Shown: positions 14,501 to 27,362, counted from the stretch's first letter. The stretch is 64,000 nt of DNA from Theobroma cacao (GCF_000208745.1 NC_030852.1:33830803-33894802), one strand, 5' to 3'. The notes: generated by a model not told the origin, from the letters alone. Translations and numbers: made by a program.

Positions 14501-17500
14501 TTTGTTTGTAAACCTCCAGATTAGCCAGTTGCATAATTTTCTTCTGCCAAATTGGTTACACAATTTAAAAGATTTGGTTTAGAATTGGTTCAAATTTGGA
14601 CTATGCAATACTTAAAGGCTGGTTTATAACTAGATTGACAGTTTGAGAATTCCAAAATGGGCCTTTAACTGTGTTATTGCTTGAGATAATTATTTTTAAT
14701 CTCTCCTCAATGTTTATCTGTATTGCTAGCTTTTATTTTCGATAATAGTTTGTATTTTTTTAATGATATATCTATAGCCTTGGTATCACAATTTAAACTT
14801 CTCGGTACATTGTCAAAACTTATGCCTGCATCTTTTTTCTTGTTTCCATGCAGTATATTCAGAAACAGGTTGGCCTACTTGAAGATGGCATTCGAAACTC
14901 TTGGGCGCTTGTGAGGCCATCTCTTAATCAAGGACGGGGTAAGTCTATATTTATAGATCTTGTTTAGTTTATTTTTCCTTTAATTTCCTCTAGTAACATC
15001 TATGAGCATAGAAGCTATAGTACAAACAATAAGAAGTATTTACTAGGTGAAGTTGGGTGTAGATATGTCAAAAGATCTTTGAGAACCACACCATTATGGA
15101 TATGGTTTAAAGAATTAATAGCACTAGTTTTGGCTATTTAGATGAATGATCAATTATACGAGATGATGGACTATAGAACTAGTTTGAAATAGCATTAACA
15201 GCAGTTGTCATATTCAGCACAAACTTTCCTATTGAAGGGAAAAGAAACTTTGCAATTGAGATTTGCAAGGACATTCTAGGCGATTGTTGCGTAATGATGA
15301 TATGAAGAACTTTAAAGGATTTTTTATTTCTTTTATTCCCTCCTTTTTCCACTTTTTGGTGGTTGTATCCAGTGATAATTGAAGTAGTGAAGTTGATTGG
15401 TATAACTTTGATAGTCTTCTTTGTTTCATCCAGCTAAAGAAGAGCCTGTGGAGATTTTGGAGAGTGATTCACTATCACATCATGAAGCAGTAGATGAACT
15501 CTTTGTAACCACCTTTAACATCATAAGGGATACTGCTAAAGATACTGGCAGAAAGATTTGTGACTTGATTGGTGAGCCAGTTGAATTTTCTTTTAAGGGC
15601 TGTAAATATGAGTTTAAGTATTCTATTTATGTTCTAATCTAATGATTTTTTTATCTTTGTCTTAAACTTAATTCTTAGTTTGACAGAGATCAAACTTAGC
15701 TTTGAAGTCTATTTATTTTGCAGGAACCTTCAACTATAAAAGATCTGTTAACTGAAACCAATTAGCTCTTATTGTATAATGATTGTCATTAAAAAAACAT
15801 TTATATTTATTTTCATTTTTTTTCTTTTTGGAAAATACATCTTTGTTGAACCATGGCATTGGTGCTGCGGGTAACACACTCTTTTAGCATACTAAATCTA
15901 TTATTGCTACAAAGAACCTTATAAACTATATAGCGTCCAAAAGATGTCTATTCATCCTTTTCTACTTTGCTTTGGCATGTAAGCTACTGAGATAATTTTA
16001 TGCATAATAATATTATTATTAATCTCAACTACTAGGAACAAGAGTTGTGTTTTGGGACCTTAGAGACGCGTTCCTGTTCCATTTATATCGTGACAATGTT
16101 GAAAGTGCTCGCTTGGAAAATTTCCTTACCGACTTTGACACGGTGAGACTCTAAAGTAGATGGCTTCCCTCTTTCTCTCTCTCTCTCTCTCTCTCTTGCT
16201 GAGCACCTATGTGTGTTGGTATGTGTGTTTACAATTTCTTTTTTACGGCACTTCCATTAGTTTTTAATTTTTCATTACCCCTGTTGAGATATATTGTGTT
16301 AATATTGGCTAGCTTGAATGCAGGTGCTGGACAATGTATGTGGTTTGATTGATGATTCTGTCAGAGATCTTGTGGTTTTAAGCGTATATCAGGCTTCATT
16401 GGTATGCCCTTGTGTGTTCGCCTTCTTCTTTGACCTGTTAGGGCCCTTGTTTGATGGTATTAATTTTGTTTACTTTGATGATTCAGGAAGGCTTTGTTTG
16501 GGTATTGCTTGATGGAGGCCCTTGCCGTGCCTTTTCTGATTCAGATAGCATCCTTATGGAAGAAGACCTTATGATGCTAAAGGTTTGTGTCTTTTTGTTG
16601 TAAAGCTGCAAGACACCACCCCACCATCTTCCCACCTGAAGTAAAGAAAATGAAAGGATCTCTTCTGAATGATATTTAATAATTGTTTTCCTGAATAAGG
16701 AAAAAAATGACTAAAGCCATTAGTCAAATGGTCTCCTCACATTTTATGGTATGGTAAAACAAGAGGCAGTGGCTATGATTTTACTTGCTTACTGAACTAG
16801 AATTATGTTTTGGCTGGAAATGTTGAGTAAAGGTGATCTTTCTAGCTATGTCAGTTAACAGGTTCCTGCAAAAAGATAGGTGCTGATTGTATTTGTACTT
16901 AACCTTTCACTGAAAGTTGGTAACCATGTGCTCTTTTGAAGCCAATGGTCAGAAGACTTGTGTGACCATCTGCATATGCAGTTGATGGTCAGTAACATCC
17001 ATAGTTAATAGCCAACAAACTTTTCCACCAAACTCGCTGCATGTATTCAGGATGTTATCGTCTTTATGATATGTTTTGCTAGCTGATAGATCTGTGTTGA
17101 TTTGCTCTAGGAATTCTTCATTGCTGATGGAGAAGGCCTTCCCCGCTCATTAGTTGAACAGGAAGCAAAATTTGCTGAACGCATTCTTCAAATGTTTTCT
17201 CTTCAGGTTTTCTAGCTCATACTTGAGGGTCTCTCATCTATAAGTGAATCATTAGTATAGCAGCTTAATCATTGCTTTTTGGCAGACCGAAACTGTTATT
17301 CAAATGCTGATGACTGCAAGTGAGATCATTTCAATGGGACTAGATTCAAACAAACATGACCATTTGCATTTGGGAGATGCTCACACTTTAGTACGAGTGT
17401 TATGCCACAAGAAAGATAGGGAGGCATCAAAGTTCCTAAAAGTGCAATACCAGCTACCAATGTCTTCAGGTGATATTTGCTATGCAATGTGGTTGCAAAA

Positions 17501-18194
17501 AGTATCAGTGCTTGTCTTTTACATGCTAAATGATTATTTGATCCAATTTGGTTGTTCGAACAAATATACGAACAATTTATTTCAGCAATATAAATGAATT
17601 AAAAGAGAAGGCTATGCAAGAAACAGAGTGATGCGTATCATTTAAGATTGCATACTTTATCAGGCTACTTTTATTAATTGATGTTAAGTCAAAGCAGTCC
17701 ATTGTATGATCCCAGCGTTTCTTGCTTGGGCTTATTTTCATCAGGAAGTAATCTGAAATATCACAGGTTTGGTTTTAGGGGAAGGGAGGAATTTTTCTTT
17801 TCTTTTCTTTTCTTTACTTTGGTCAAGAAATGAGGTCTAAATATCTGCTCAGTTGATGTTTAGAAATTTAAGCAGTGTATGATTATCATCATACTTTAGA
17901 TGGAAACCTTACCCAAGGGTATCTTGAAATAATTTACATTCTGAGAGTCGGAATTGCTGATTATTTCATGGATATCATTGGAAGTTTCAGCTACTGAAAT
18001 TTCAACTGTTCAACTTTTGACTAGATTATGATGATGCTCCATCAAGGGATTCAACCTCGAGATCACCTCTTATATCAGATGTTCTTAAGCGAAGCACCTC
18101 GATTCACTGGACCAAGAAAGGCCACAGTGGTTTAAAGTCGATGAAGAAGAAACTTCAAGGCGCAACAAACGAAATCCGAAATGTGGCAAGGTAA
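5565..18194 (+). CDS. unc-13/MUN-domain protein, DUF810 family (PATROL1-related, At4g11670-like)
   Basis: The product is a 1151-residue protein of the plant DUF810 family, related to Munc13/unc-13 and to PATROL1, which moves the plasma-membrane proton pump AHA1 to the cell surface. The first ATG (5565) gives the N-terminus MEQDSLLQCYRRDRRKLLEF, typical of the family. Twenty-six exons are read: 5565-5742, 5930-5994, 6453-6720, 6935-7001, 7146-7296, 7807-7974, 8433-8531, 8663-8872, 8996-9097, 9376-9606, 9877-9957, 10505-10588, 10668-10850, 10941-11099, 12055-12147, 12781-12852, 13176-13293, 13735-13907, 14854-14938, 15434-15571, 16036-16142, 16324-16401, 16487-16582, 17111-17206, 17286-17469 and 18025-18194. 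The phases chain without a break. Family blocks seen include GLSDDDLRESAYELLLAS, RRTCGQIDLPQISLELL, HLNIRLYEKLL, VFWDLRDAFL, LLDGGP, GEGLPRSLVE and LVRVLCHKKDREASKFL. The intron after exon 5 starts with GC. The C-terminus (IRNVAR, then TAA at 18192) is the least certain border. Cargo and exact role are inferred only from PATROL1. Confidence 0.93.
11489..11506. repeat. Run of 18 G within an intron
   Basis: An uninterrupted G tract lies in the intron between exons 14 and 15 of the unc-13-like gene. Its length may be a sequencing or assembly artefact, since such runs are hard to call. In the pre-mRNA it would be a G-rich stretch. Confidence 0.85.
11533..11990. repeat. Tandem duplication of about 230 bp inside an intron
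   Basis: Copy 1 (11533-11764) and copy 2 (11765-11990) abut directly. Both begin CATGTTTTTGCTTAT and end CTTTTC(C/T)TATA, and they differ by scattered substitutions and small deletions. Both lie in the 955-bp intron between exons 14 and 15 of the unc-13-like gene and carry no coding signal. Confidence 0.88.
16171..16196. repeat. (CT)n microsatellite in an intron
   Basis: About eleven CT units lie just after exon 21 of the unc-13-like gene. This is a simple polymorphic repeat and part of a pyrimidine-rich intron. Confidence 0.85.
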
Positions 18195-19155
18195 TGTAGC
18201 TGCAGGCTGGTGTTTTTATAAATGCTTTCATTAGTCTTCCTCAAATTTCAGGAGAGCATTTTATAGCAGTTTCTTTGTGCTTGGTAACGGGTTAGTCCTC
18301 AAAATCCAATTTTTTTTGTGGTTCGATGCAAGTAAAAGGTAACAGTAGTTAGGCCACATGTATACAACTTGCCTGAGAAAGTAATGCGGTCAGTACAATT
18401 TCATGTAAATCTACCCGGACAAATTCAGAACACTAAGAGGCCCCTGATAACTAGGTATCAAGTTTTGTTTTAATAGTGATTAAATTGGAAACAAATGTTC
18501 ATTTCCTGGTTTTTTTTTTAATATTTTACCCCCCCTTCTTGATAAACGGCACAGATCAGTGCAGTTGACTTTCAGATTAAGCAATTGTTGGAATGGAGTG
18601 AGAATCTTAAGTTTGTGTTTTGAAATAGTTAAGCAGTTTACCTGAGGATGTCATAGCTTGACTTGAATCCATCTCAATTACCCTCTACTCTTAAAAGTGG
18701 ACAAAGAATTTCATCTTAGGTTATCATTTGGCTTTCTTTTGTTACACAGAAACTTAAGAAAATATGGGACCATTTTTTGGGGGGCATATATCAGTGACAT
18801 GATGCCCACTGAATGGAAATTATCTGCTCGGCATTTCACTTTTAGTTTCTTCCGAAAAGAACAGATGATTAACATGTTATACTTCGTATTTCTTTGGAAT
18901 TTAATACATGGCCTTTCTAACAAGACGATGGTTATCGTATTCATGTAGCTTGCCGTACCACTAGTATTTTCAGCATTAATGTCACTTTCCTACAAACAAA
19001 TTATAAAGCGGATGTTGTTGGTTCTAGTGAAGAAGAATGAAAATGAAAGAAAAAGAAGGTTTGAAAACGAGAAAGCTGCATGAAACAAGATTAAAGAACG
19101 CCTCTTAAAAAAACTACTATAAACATTAAGCAACTATGGGCGGAGTGATCAACGA
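18195..19155. other. Converging 3' flanks
   Basis: This spacer lies between the ends of the plus-strand unc-13-like gene and the minus-strand C2 gene. It should hold both 3' UTRs. Open frames at about 18700-18950 occur on both strands in AT-rich DNA and resemble no known protein. Nothing else is supported. Confidence 0.5.
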
Positions 19156-19659
19156 TCAACTCTCTTCCGGCCAGTTGATTCTGTGGGCGTAATTGCTCCG
19201 AGGCGACACCTCCTGACGTGAGTTCGCTGGGCAACCATAACTGTCCAACTTGAGCTTAAGGTTAACAATACCATTACCCTTTGTACCATCTTTAGACCGT
19301 AGCCTGTAGCTCAGATACCGGACTGAGCCCACCGGCGGCGCCCCAATATCATCAGCGCCGATCCAACACCATCCCAGTTGAGCTTGGCGGCCAAGGAGCC
19401 ATGTGGTGTGTAGTTGGAGATGTATACGAGAGCATCTATTGGCAAAGAAGTTGGCCTCTATCGGTACAAGAAACTTGTCATCTAATGTGAGAACATCACC
19501 TTTGTTATCAGCCCGTGGGTTGTTGCCGTTGAACTTGGAGATGGAGATGGAGATGATGGGTCTTAAACGTCGGGACAAGAGAGCGAAAGAAGGTTTCTTC
19601 AGATTCTCTGCTGACAAGAACGTGATCTCCGCTACGAACTGTGGGTAATTGTTAGCCAT
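19156..19659 (-). CDS. Short, diverged C2-domain protein
   Basis: This is an intronless gene for a 167-residue protein, starting MANNYPQFVAEITFLSAENL and consisting almost wholly of one C2-like domain (residues about 5-140). C2 domains bind phospholipid membranes, often with calcium. It is clearly related to the 216-residue protein encoded at 23322-23972 on the same strand: both share LRP, DKF-VPI, FF-NR-S-I-L-L, QAQLGWC, PPVGSVR-LSYRLR and DGT--GIVN. This copy lacks the NPTWGDKF block, having LTLDDKF instead, so part of the usual loop is missing. It also lacks the long C-terminal tail of its relative. It may be a non-calcium-binding duplicate or one drifting to loss. It resembles plant SRC2/BAP-type small C2 proteins, but I cannot name an orthologue. 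Confidence 0.75.
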   Translation of the reverse strand: MANNYPQFVAEITFLSAENLKKPSFALLSRRLRPIISISISKFNGNNPRADNKGDVLTLDDKFLVPIEANFFANRCSRIHLQLHTTWLLGRQAQLGWCWIGADDIGAPPVGSVRYLSYRLRSKDGTKGNGIVNLKLKLDSYGCPANSRQEVSPRSNYAHRINWPEES

Positions 19660-19788
19660 GGACGTTTCAGAGTTAACAGATTTAGCTTAGAGAAGTCGAG
19701 AGAGGTACACAAATGAGTGAATTAGACTAACCGCTACGATATGATCCAAGGTTGAGCAAACACCTTAAGAAGAGTCCACGAACGCAAA

Positions 19789-19795
19789 TTATATA
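19789..19795 (-). promoter_or_regulatory. Candidate TATA box of the short C2 gene
   Basis: TATATAA reads on the minus strand about 130 bases upstream of the start codon at 19659. The position is plausible for a plant core promoter. No other evidence. Confidence 0.5.
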
Positions 19796-20369
19796 GGAAA
19801 AACTCAAAGATTAGTCATAGCAAAGGGCTTAATGACACATTCACAACTGAATTGTCAATGCTGAGAAAAAACTTTTACGACCTTTTTTCTCTTCTTTGTG
19901 GTCATTGTTGGCAAACCAAAGAATGCCAAAACGTGGATATGGAAATGGTTTGGTTAATGTCAAAAGGGGTTGTCATATTCTTTTTTGCAAGCCTAGAAAC
20001 ACTGGCTTTAATTTCGTAGATGGAGATGGCCAGCCAAGTTAATTTCATTGACACAATATAGTATACCTCTGATGTTTCGAACCAATGCAACTATCAACTT
20101 CACACTGAAACCACAAAAAACTTTCTTTAAAGATTTCTAGAGTCATATCAATGTTGACTCTACAAGCCATATTATATATGATTGCTTGTTCGTATTTGTT
20201 AAAATTCATGGATGAGAAGATAAAATAAAATAACAATATTGAGTTAATTGTTTTTCTTTTATCTGTTAATGCATTATTAAAATCTTTTTTCATTTCATTT
20301 TAGGTTGTCTTATTCATATATATTAGTAAGATTTACCTCTTTCCATAAGCTTAATTGCATAGATAATAT

Positions 20370-20446
20370 ATGATGTGAATTATCAAAACGAACAAGGTAG
20401 ATGATGTGAAGTATCAAAACGAACAAGGTAGATGATGTGAAGTGAG
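20370..20446. repeat. 31-bp tandem repeat, about 2.5 copies
   Basis: The 31-base unit begins ATGATGTGAA and ends ACAAGGTAG. It occurs at 20370-20400 and 20401-20431 with one difference, and a partial third copy starts at 20432. It is non-coding. Confidence 0.9.
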
Positions 20447-23321
20447 TTATAACTATTTTACATTCATAAAAAATAAGAGAAATAATAAACGACATCAAAT
20501 ATATCTTGAATTATCCTTATTGAAAATAAAATTTTAACACACTAGTGATCGAATTCATTATAAAAATTTCTCTATTTTTAAAAAGATGAGAACTCATTGA
20601 GATTTGTTTTGAACAATCAAATTATATATCTATCTTTGTTTTGAATTTGAGTTTGATACTAGTTTAGATTACAATTAAGCATTGAGGAATTTTGCGTATC
20701 AAAGGGACCAATTATAATATTGTTGAATATTGGGTGCCGTTATACAAGGGAAAGACAGAGAGAGAAAGTGGGCTAGGTTTATATGAATTATATACAATAT
20801 GGAAAAAGTATATATTTTGCACACTATTATAGTACAATGTATATATTTAAATATAAACTTGGGTAGACTGTAATAATAATTAATGTTTACATATTTTCAA
20901 AAAATGCGACATGGACAAGAATATATTTATTTTTTAGCTGGACTAGGCTTGGATTGATTATCAAAGCTTGATTTGAAAAGCCCATCATACCCAAATCCTT
21001 CCAAGCACATATATATAGTATTATATAATATTCTAATTATATATTTTGTATAATTATTTTAATAATTTTAATGTCAACATCCTTCACCAAACAATTCTTG
21101 CCTCTTTACATACGTATTGTATATCTAATCATAACTTTAACTTAATGGTGATTAACCCATGTCTCCACATCGATTGTCACTCAACAGAATGTTTATACTT
21201 TAAAAATTAGCTTCAATTATTTACTGGTTAAGATTCAATTATCTATTGACATTACGTTTAAGTGATCTTCACTTTCCTCCCTCTCTCTCTCTTAAGGTTT
21301 CCTTTTGGTAATTTGCCACCACTCACTGTTGACTTTTATAGTCACCCCTGTTTACCTCCACTTTTAGTGAAGATATATATTATATAGTCACTCTTGTTCA
21401 TCACAGAATCTTGATCGGATACCAATCATTTAATTTTGAAACAAACCATAAAGGAACATAAACCCTTTTCCCTTTTTTAACAAAGGAGAGAATGGGTAAA
21501 TGACACCACTCACCATTTTCATTTGAGTGGAAGTTTTGTTGTCCAAAAGGGATGCAAGTGTCGGAAAGGGAAGGAAAAGTTTTTGGTTTCTTCCTCCTTG
21601 TTCCTGAATTGGAGTGCCGGAGAAAGTTCCTCCCAACGTTCGCAATCAATTTTGGGTTCATTTGCTAATAATTTTTCAACAATTGCATGGTCCACGACGA
21701 ATCCCCTTTTTCAAATAATACAAACGAACTGATATATCTCAGTATACAGCACTGCAATTGTATCTTGTTGTTCATTTAGGGTATAGATTGACATGCAACT
21801 TCGTGAATCCTTCTTCAGAAGTGGATAAGATTTTACAGGATCTGATGATGCCCCATTCCCGACGGTTTGACGTATATTGTTGGAAATTAATCCGTACGTT
21901 TTTAATGGATATTGGAGCATTCATTGGGGGGTATACATGGACCCTTTAATGTGACACTGGATGAATGGATACGTGGAGAGAAATTGGTATAGCTTAGCTA
22001 GACGAAAATGGTCCCCTTCCAGCTAAAGATTCCTAGTTTATTAGTTTTCTGTACATTTTCTCCATTGCTAATGGTTGTACCTAATTTTCTCCATTGCTAT
22101 TTGTTGTACCTAAAATTCGAATCAAGCAAGCAATCACTTGCCCTAACAGCAATCCCCTTTTCTTATTAGTTAGAAACTTGTATACACGGAATTGCTAGTA
22201 ATGTGAAATGTGGAAAATACTCTATGCATTATTCCTAGTGCAAAAGGAAAACACACTTTCCCAATATTGATGACAAGGTGGGTGATGATTCATGACTCAC
22301 AAATCGTTTTTTAATTAGTAGTCACTTCACTGTCTTTAAAAAGAAAAATGAACCATTTCAAAGATTTAATAGAGAAAAGCTCAAATCCCCCTCTCCCCTC
22401 CCTACTCTCTTTCCTTCAGTAGGATAGCATGTTGCTTTTGTTCTTCCATTAATGTCATGTGCTTTTTATATGTGGTATGAATAATGGAATGAACTTTTAG
22501 CATGAGGCAATACCTTTTTCTAAATCCAATTAGATTTTAGATTCAATTTTTTATGTAAAAAGAAAAATAGAGAATTAAATATATATACTTTCATATAAAG
22601 GTGTTCAGGGTACCAATTGTTGGTTTGGAAAAAAGGTTTAGACCTAGCATCTCTTCGATTATAGAACCAAAACATTCTAAAATATTTACATTTCTCAATT
22701 CAGCTTAGAGGTATTTACATTAATTTCTTACACTTCAGTTCATAAACGACATTAGAGTTCAGACCTTAAAGATTGTGTTAAAAATTAACTCAATATTAAG
22801 TTTAAAGATAAAATTAGGGAATAAAATTATTCAATTTTTTTTTATATTTTGATAACTTTATTATTTAATAATATCGTATCGAATGCAATAACTATAACAC
22901 TATATATTGATAGAAAAAGTAAAACATTTAATTTAAATTTTTTATCTAATTAATATATTTATTCATTCCCATTGGCCAATTACTTGAAACAAATTCAAGT
23001 AATTATCACATTTGTAATTTCATGAAAAGAAATTTTATATTTGGATGGAGATGGTAAAAACTTTTGAGGAACAAACCCCAGTCATCGATCATGTCAACTA
23101 GGTCTACTCTCAGGAAAAAGAACAGAACCCTACCTTAATTTGTAATTGCAATCAACACAAATATAAAATCATACAACAAACAATGATTGCACACTTTAAA
23201 AGGGTCAGAGCATATTTTGTTTTCATAGTTGAAGATAAAACAGTTAAATTGCTTCTATCCACAATTATATAACATTCAAAATCCATACAGTACACTCGAT
23301 CTCATTGTACACCCCCTATAA

Positions 23322-23972
23322 TCATGTCCCGCCGCTCCATCCGATTGGGCCCATCACCCCCAGCTGCCCCACAACGCCCGCACTGGTCACAGTCTCTGCC
23401 TCTTTCCAACGAGCACCCATCGCCCCCACACCTGGCATAACCCTCACCGGTATACCTATCACAGTCTGACACGTGTTGTCTGAAAGCTGGGCATGAGTGG
23501 CAGCCTTGACTGCTGGACCTTCCAACTTCACAGCTACATTGACAATCCCCTGAGTCCTCGTGCCGTCTCCAGCTCGCAGCCGGTAGCTGAGTTGCCTGAC
23601 TGAACCCACCGGTGGGAGACCTATGTCGGCTGCGGGAATCTGGCACCAACCCAGTTGAGCCTGGCCAGCAATGAGTCTTTTGGTGAATAAGTGGAGATTT
23701 ATACAGGAATATCTATTGGTAAAGAAGGTGTCATCTATGGGAACATGAAACTTGTCACCCCAAGTAGGGTTCACTTCACCTTGATCATCGACCCTCGTTT
23801 GATACATGTGGTGCCCATTATCACCGTTGAATGGGGTTGGCGGGAAGGTGGTGATGGTGACGAAGGGGCGGAGACGGTGGGAGAAGAGAGAAGAAGAGGT
23901 GTTCTTCAGCCCTTGTGCTGAAACCACTGTCATCTCTAAAGTGAACTGTTGATGACTAGTGTTATCTAACAT
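23322..23972 (-). CDS. C2-domain protein (small plant C2 family)
   Basis: This is an intronless gene for a 216-residue protein. Residues about 10-150 form a single C2 domain: LEMTVVSAQGLKNT as the first strand, LRPFVTITTF, then NPTWGDKFHVPIDDTFF, QAQLGWCQIPAADIG and VGSVRQLSYRLR. A Gly/Val-rich tail of about 60 residues follows and ends GPIGWSGGT. C2 domains usually dock proteins to membranes, often with calcium; the Asp residues around GEVNPTWGDKF and PIDD could serve this. It is a relative of the shorter gene at 19156-19659, on the same strand about 3.7 kb away, so the two probably arose by local duplication. The layout resembles plant SRC2- and BAP-like C2 proteins linked to stress and defence, but no orthologue is certain. 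The frame overlapping it at 23302-23649 looks like a shadow. Confidence 0.85.
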   Translation of the reverse strand: MLDNTSHQQFTLEMTVVSAQGLKNTSSSLFSHRLRPFVTITTFPPTPFNGDNGHHMYQTRVDDQGEVNPTWGDKFHVPIDDTFFTNRYSCINLHLFTKRLIAGQAQLGWCQIPAADIGLPPVGSVRQLSYRLRAGDGTRTQGIVNVAVKLEGPAVKAATHAQLSDNTCQTVIGIPVRVMPGVGAMGARWKEAETVTSAGVVGQLGVMGPIGWSGGT

Positions 23973-24037
23973 GTTGGATTTTGTTTTGAAGGGATGGAGA
24001 AAGGAAATGAGAAAGATGAATCTGGTTTGGGGTTTGG

Positions 24038-24044
24038 ATTTATA
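24038..24044 (-). promoter_or_regulatory. Candidate TATA box of the longer C2 gene
   Basis: TATAAAT reads on the minus strand about 66 bases upstream of the start codon at 23972, a good position for a core promoter with a short leader. Confidence 0.6.
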
Positions 24045-27000
24045 GCAGCATGGAATACAACAAGGATATTTCGAACGAAGGCAAATGGAAATTTAGAGGA
24101 GGGAGGGGGGTGCTTGGGGAAGTTGAAGAGGGGTTACTGAGAGTGCAGCTTCGTGGTAGAATAAGTGAGAGTGACATGGAAAACCGGGGGTGAGAAATTT
24201 AAACGCTGGATGTTTCTTTGATGTTATGGGCATAATTTGATCAGACAAGTCAACCCTGAGTCTTGGGTAATTACTTCGTTTAGGGAAGAGGAACGAGTCA
24301 TGGGCAAGAGCTTTAGCTTTTCAAACAAAACTCTCTATCTCTCCTGTTATATTCATATGTGGGCTTCGGGAGTAAGTTCCACTTCCACATGACAGGAGTA
24401 GCATTAACAATTTGTTCGAGTCTTTGTAGTATTTTATTCATGTATCAAAATTTTTTTATTATTTTTTTCTATATATAAACATTAATTACAACGATATAAT
24501 TGATCTTTATACTATATTAAAAATAACTATTCTCAAAATTTTAAATTAAAATATAAATTTTTACATACAATTTAATACATGTACTTATTTAATATAGTCA
24601 TCGAATTACAATTCATTACTTCAATAAAATCATATTACAATTTAAGCCTTAATAAGATAGAGGTGGAATTTTAAAAAAACAATTAGGTAAATTACGAATA
24701 CATATATATATCATCTTCAATTTTATTATATTTTTTCCTCATTTTAGGATGAAATAAAAATATAAAATATTGATACTCCAAAATTTAATTTAATAATAAT
24801 ACCAGTATAAATTTTGCTTCTTTCTTTTAAAAAAAAAATTAAAAAAATAATTTGGTGGAAGCTAATAGAAACTTGTCATTATTCATCCCATTAATTACTA
24901 GAATGAATATTGGATGTTTTGGTGGAAGAATATCGATCGGAGGCGCTGATGGTGGAGCACCGCTCGTTGAGATATCATGCGTGGGTTAGCCGTAGAAATT
25001 ATGTACGTATCAACGTTGAGGACAGCTATCTTGATGCTAAGATTTTGTCTTCTTTCCATTTTCCTGCTTAATTATGCATAAATCTCTAAAAATATATAGT
25101 TTCATTGCATATGATTGAAGAGAAAATTAAGCCGCAAAATTAAATATTATTAATTGTTAAACCGTAAACAATACAATACAAAATTTTAATCTTTATAGTT
25201 TGTCCAATTATTGATCTTAATTTGTTTTCTTTCTTCCCTTCTAGAATTGTGACGTGCTTCGCTGTCGCTTACTCCGATGTATACTGCGAGGCCATGAACG
25301 GCATTAATTCCATATGTATTAATTTCCATTCATAGCAGCGGGTGCTTTTCTACCAGCTGCCACGTCAGTTCCTGACATCTCTCTGACAATTGGACCCCCC
25401 AAGGTCCCACGTAATATTTTGAAAGTATAAATATAGAAAAATTTTATGCACCGAAACATTTAACTCTTTAATTGATGTATAATTTTTTATTTAAAAAAAA
25501 GTAAAATTTGAATTCTTCATCTTTTAATTAAAAAAAAATATAAGAGTTTTATTGGCAAGAGAAATAGAGAATCAAAAGAGGGGAAGATGTAAGAGACAAA
25601 TTAATTTCCTTTTATTTTTGTTGTTTACATTTAGATTACCTCCTTTTAAGGGAGGTTAGGGTAACCAGCTATACTTTGATAAAAGAAAAAATAATGAAGA
25701 GATAATAATGGATTAATATTGTTCTTTTCTTTATCTTACATTTCTAGTTTTCTATCTCCCATGACATTTTCGGTTCTCATTTTCTTTTTCTTTTTTTTTG
25801 AAATTTTCTCATTTTCTTTTTCAACGTTTTGTTGAGGTTTAAAACCTAAAAAAGCACAAATAGTATATATGTTTATTCAATTAAATTCCTCACATTTTAT
25901 TGCATTAAAAAGAATTTTTAAATATTTATTTTGAATTAAACGGGTCTTCAACTCAAATAAAAAAAATAAACCGTGGTTAGATTCAATGTATTTTCTACCC
26001 ACGAGGGCCCATGGTATATATATGATGTGGATTGATAAAAAGACCATATGAGAAAATTACAGTACGTAATTGACAATCACACAAAATCATAAAAAAAACA
26101 TATTTTGATTCTTTAAGTTTTTCTTTTTCCTTTAATTAGAGTGGTTTTTTAAAAATCCTTTCATGTTTCTTCATATCCCTAAAAACCAAAAAATGTAAGA
26201 TTTATGTCTTCGTTTTTTTTTTAAGTTTGGAAAAAAAATGATTTTTTGAATATCATTACGATTAAAGGAAGAGGAGAAGGAGATAGATAAAAAATAATTT
26301 TATTTTGTGATTTCGACGATGGTTGACAATCGCCAACTTATGATTTTGGATAGGATAAAATATCCTAATCTTTTAAATTTTGGTCATAATTTTATAGTCA
26401 ATATTAATTAAAGTGAAATTATAGTCAAAACTTAAAAAGACTTAAATATTTTACTTTTTTGAATATTCTAATTTCACACTAGTTAGGTCATATGTCACGT
26501 AGGTAAAAAAAGCAATTGACATTGAATCTAACAATAATTATATTTTTATTAAACTAAAAAAATTATTTAATTTAAAATAAAAATATAAAAATTTATTTAA
26601 ATACAATAAAAATTAAAAAACCTTAATTAAATAAATAAAAATAATACAAAAACCTTTTTTAAGGGTTATGCCTTCCATCGAGTAAAGTCTAAAGGTCAAC
26701 ATCGAAAAGTGGATAAGCCTAAATTGGGTTTCCTAACAAATAATTGCAAAATTAATCAGAAGCACTGATACTTCACCTAAACAAATTATTTGGCTGGTAT
26801 GGTGCTGTTATCATGCTTTAGCAAGCATGATTCAATAATAACCTTGATTTGAAAAAAAAGAAAACAAAAGAAAAACTCAAACTCTTTGTTATACTTTTCC
26901 CATCTAATATTCATCATAGTTTAATTTTAAACGAAACAAAATATAAAAAAAAATATTATTTTATCCAACAATTGGACATAATTAAATTAATTACAAAATA

Positions 27001-27220
27001 GTATAATTATAATTTTTTTTTTATTATAGAGACGAAAACAATCTCATTATATATGAAATTTCTTTTTCAAATTCAATGATCTCTCCCATCTGGAAATTTG
27101 ATCACAAAAGCTCCGAAACCCTAGTGAAAGGGGAAATGTTAATTAAATGCGTAAACGCAATCTGATCTTTTTCTACTCACGCAAATATGAATGCATGGAT
27201 TTTCCGTCTGACAACAAGTA

Positions 27221-27362
27221 AACGTGGCAGATAAACCTTGTTTCCGGTCCGTGACTCCACATCCACGCAACTTCAACTTCAACTTCCAGCATTTTCCAAC
27301 TCCAAGGCAGTCAATATACGGCGCAGTTTTAAGTCTTTTCCCTACTTTGAGCCTGCCACGTT
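27221..27362. repeat. Inverted repeat pair with ABRE-like arms
   Basis: A 10-base arm at 27221-27230 (AACGTGGCAG) is matched by its exact reverse complement at 27353-27362. Each arm contains ACGTGGC, the core of abscisic-acid response elements. The 122-base spacing is long for a hairpin. No adjacent gene is known, so any role is unclear. Confidence 0.6.

Larger units (their letters stand above)
19660..23321. other. AT-rich spacer between the two C2 genes
   Basis: This is about 3.7 kb without a supportable gene. It includes a 31-bp tandem repeat (20370-20446). A less AT-rich patch at 21400-21950 has open frames on both strands but no domain I recognise. The right end should contain the 3' UTR of the longer C2 gene. 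No transposon ends were recognised. Confidence 0.5.

Noticed and set aside
18697..18948. Open frames on both strands downstream of the unc-13-like gene
   Set aside because: AT-rich 3' flank, no family resemblance, and mirrored on the opposite strand.
20370..20446. Short direct repeats considered as a CRISPR-like array
   Set aside because: The units abut with no spacers and the DNA is a plant genome; it is a simple tandem repeat.
21401..21949. Overlapping open frames on both strands in a less AT-rich patch
   Set aside because: No domain or transposon motif recognised and the frames conflict with each other.
23302..23649. Cys/Arg-rich 115-codon frame overlapping the longer C2 gene
   Set aside because: Shadow frame on the same strand; the other frame is a clean C2 domain.
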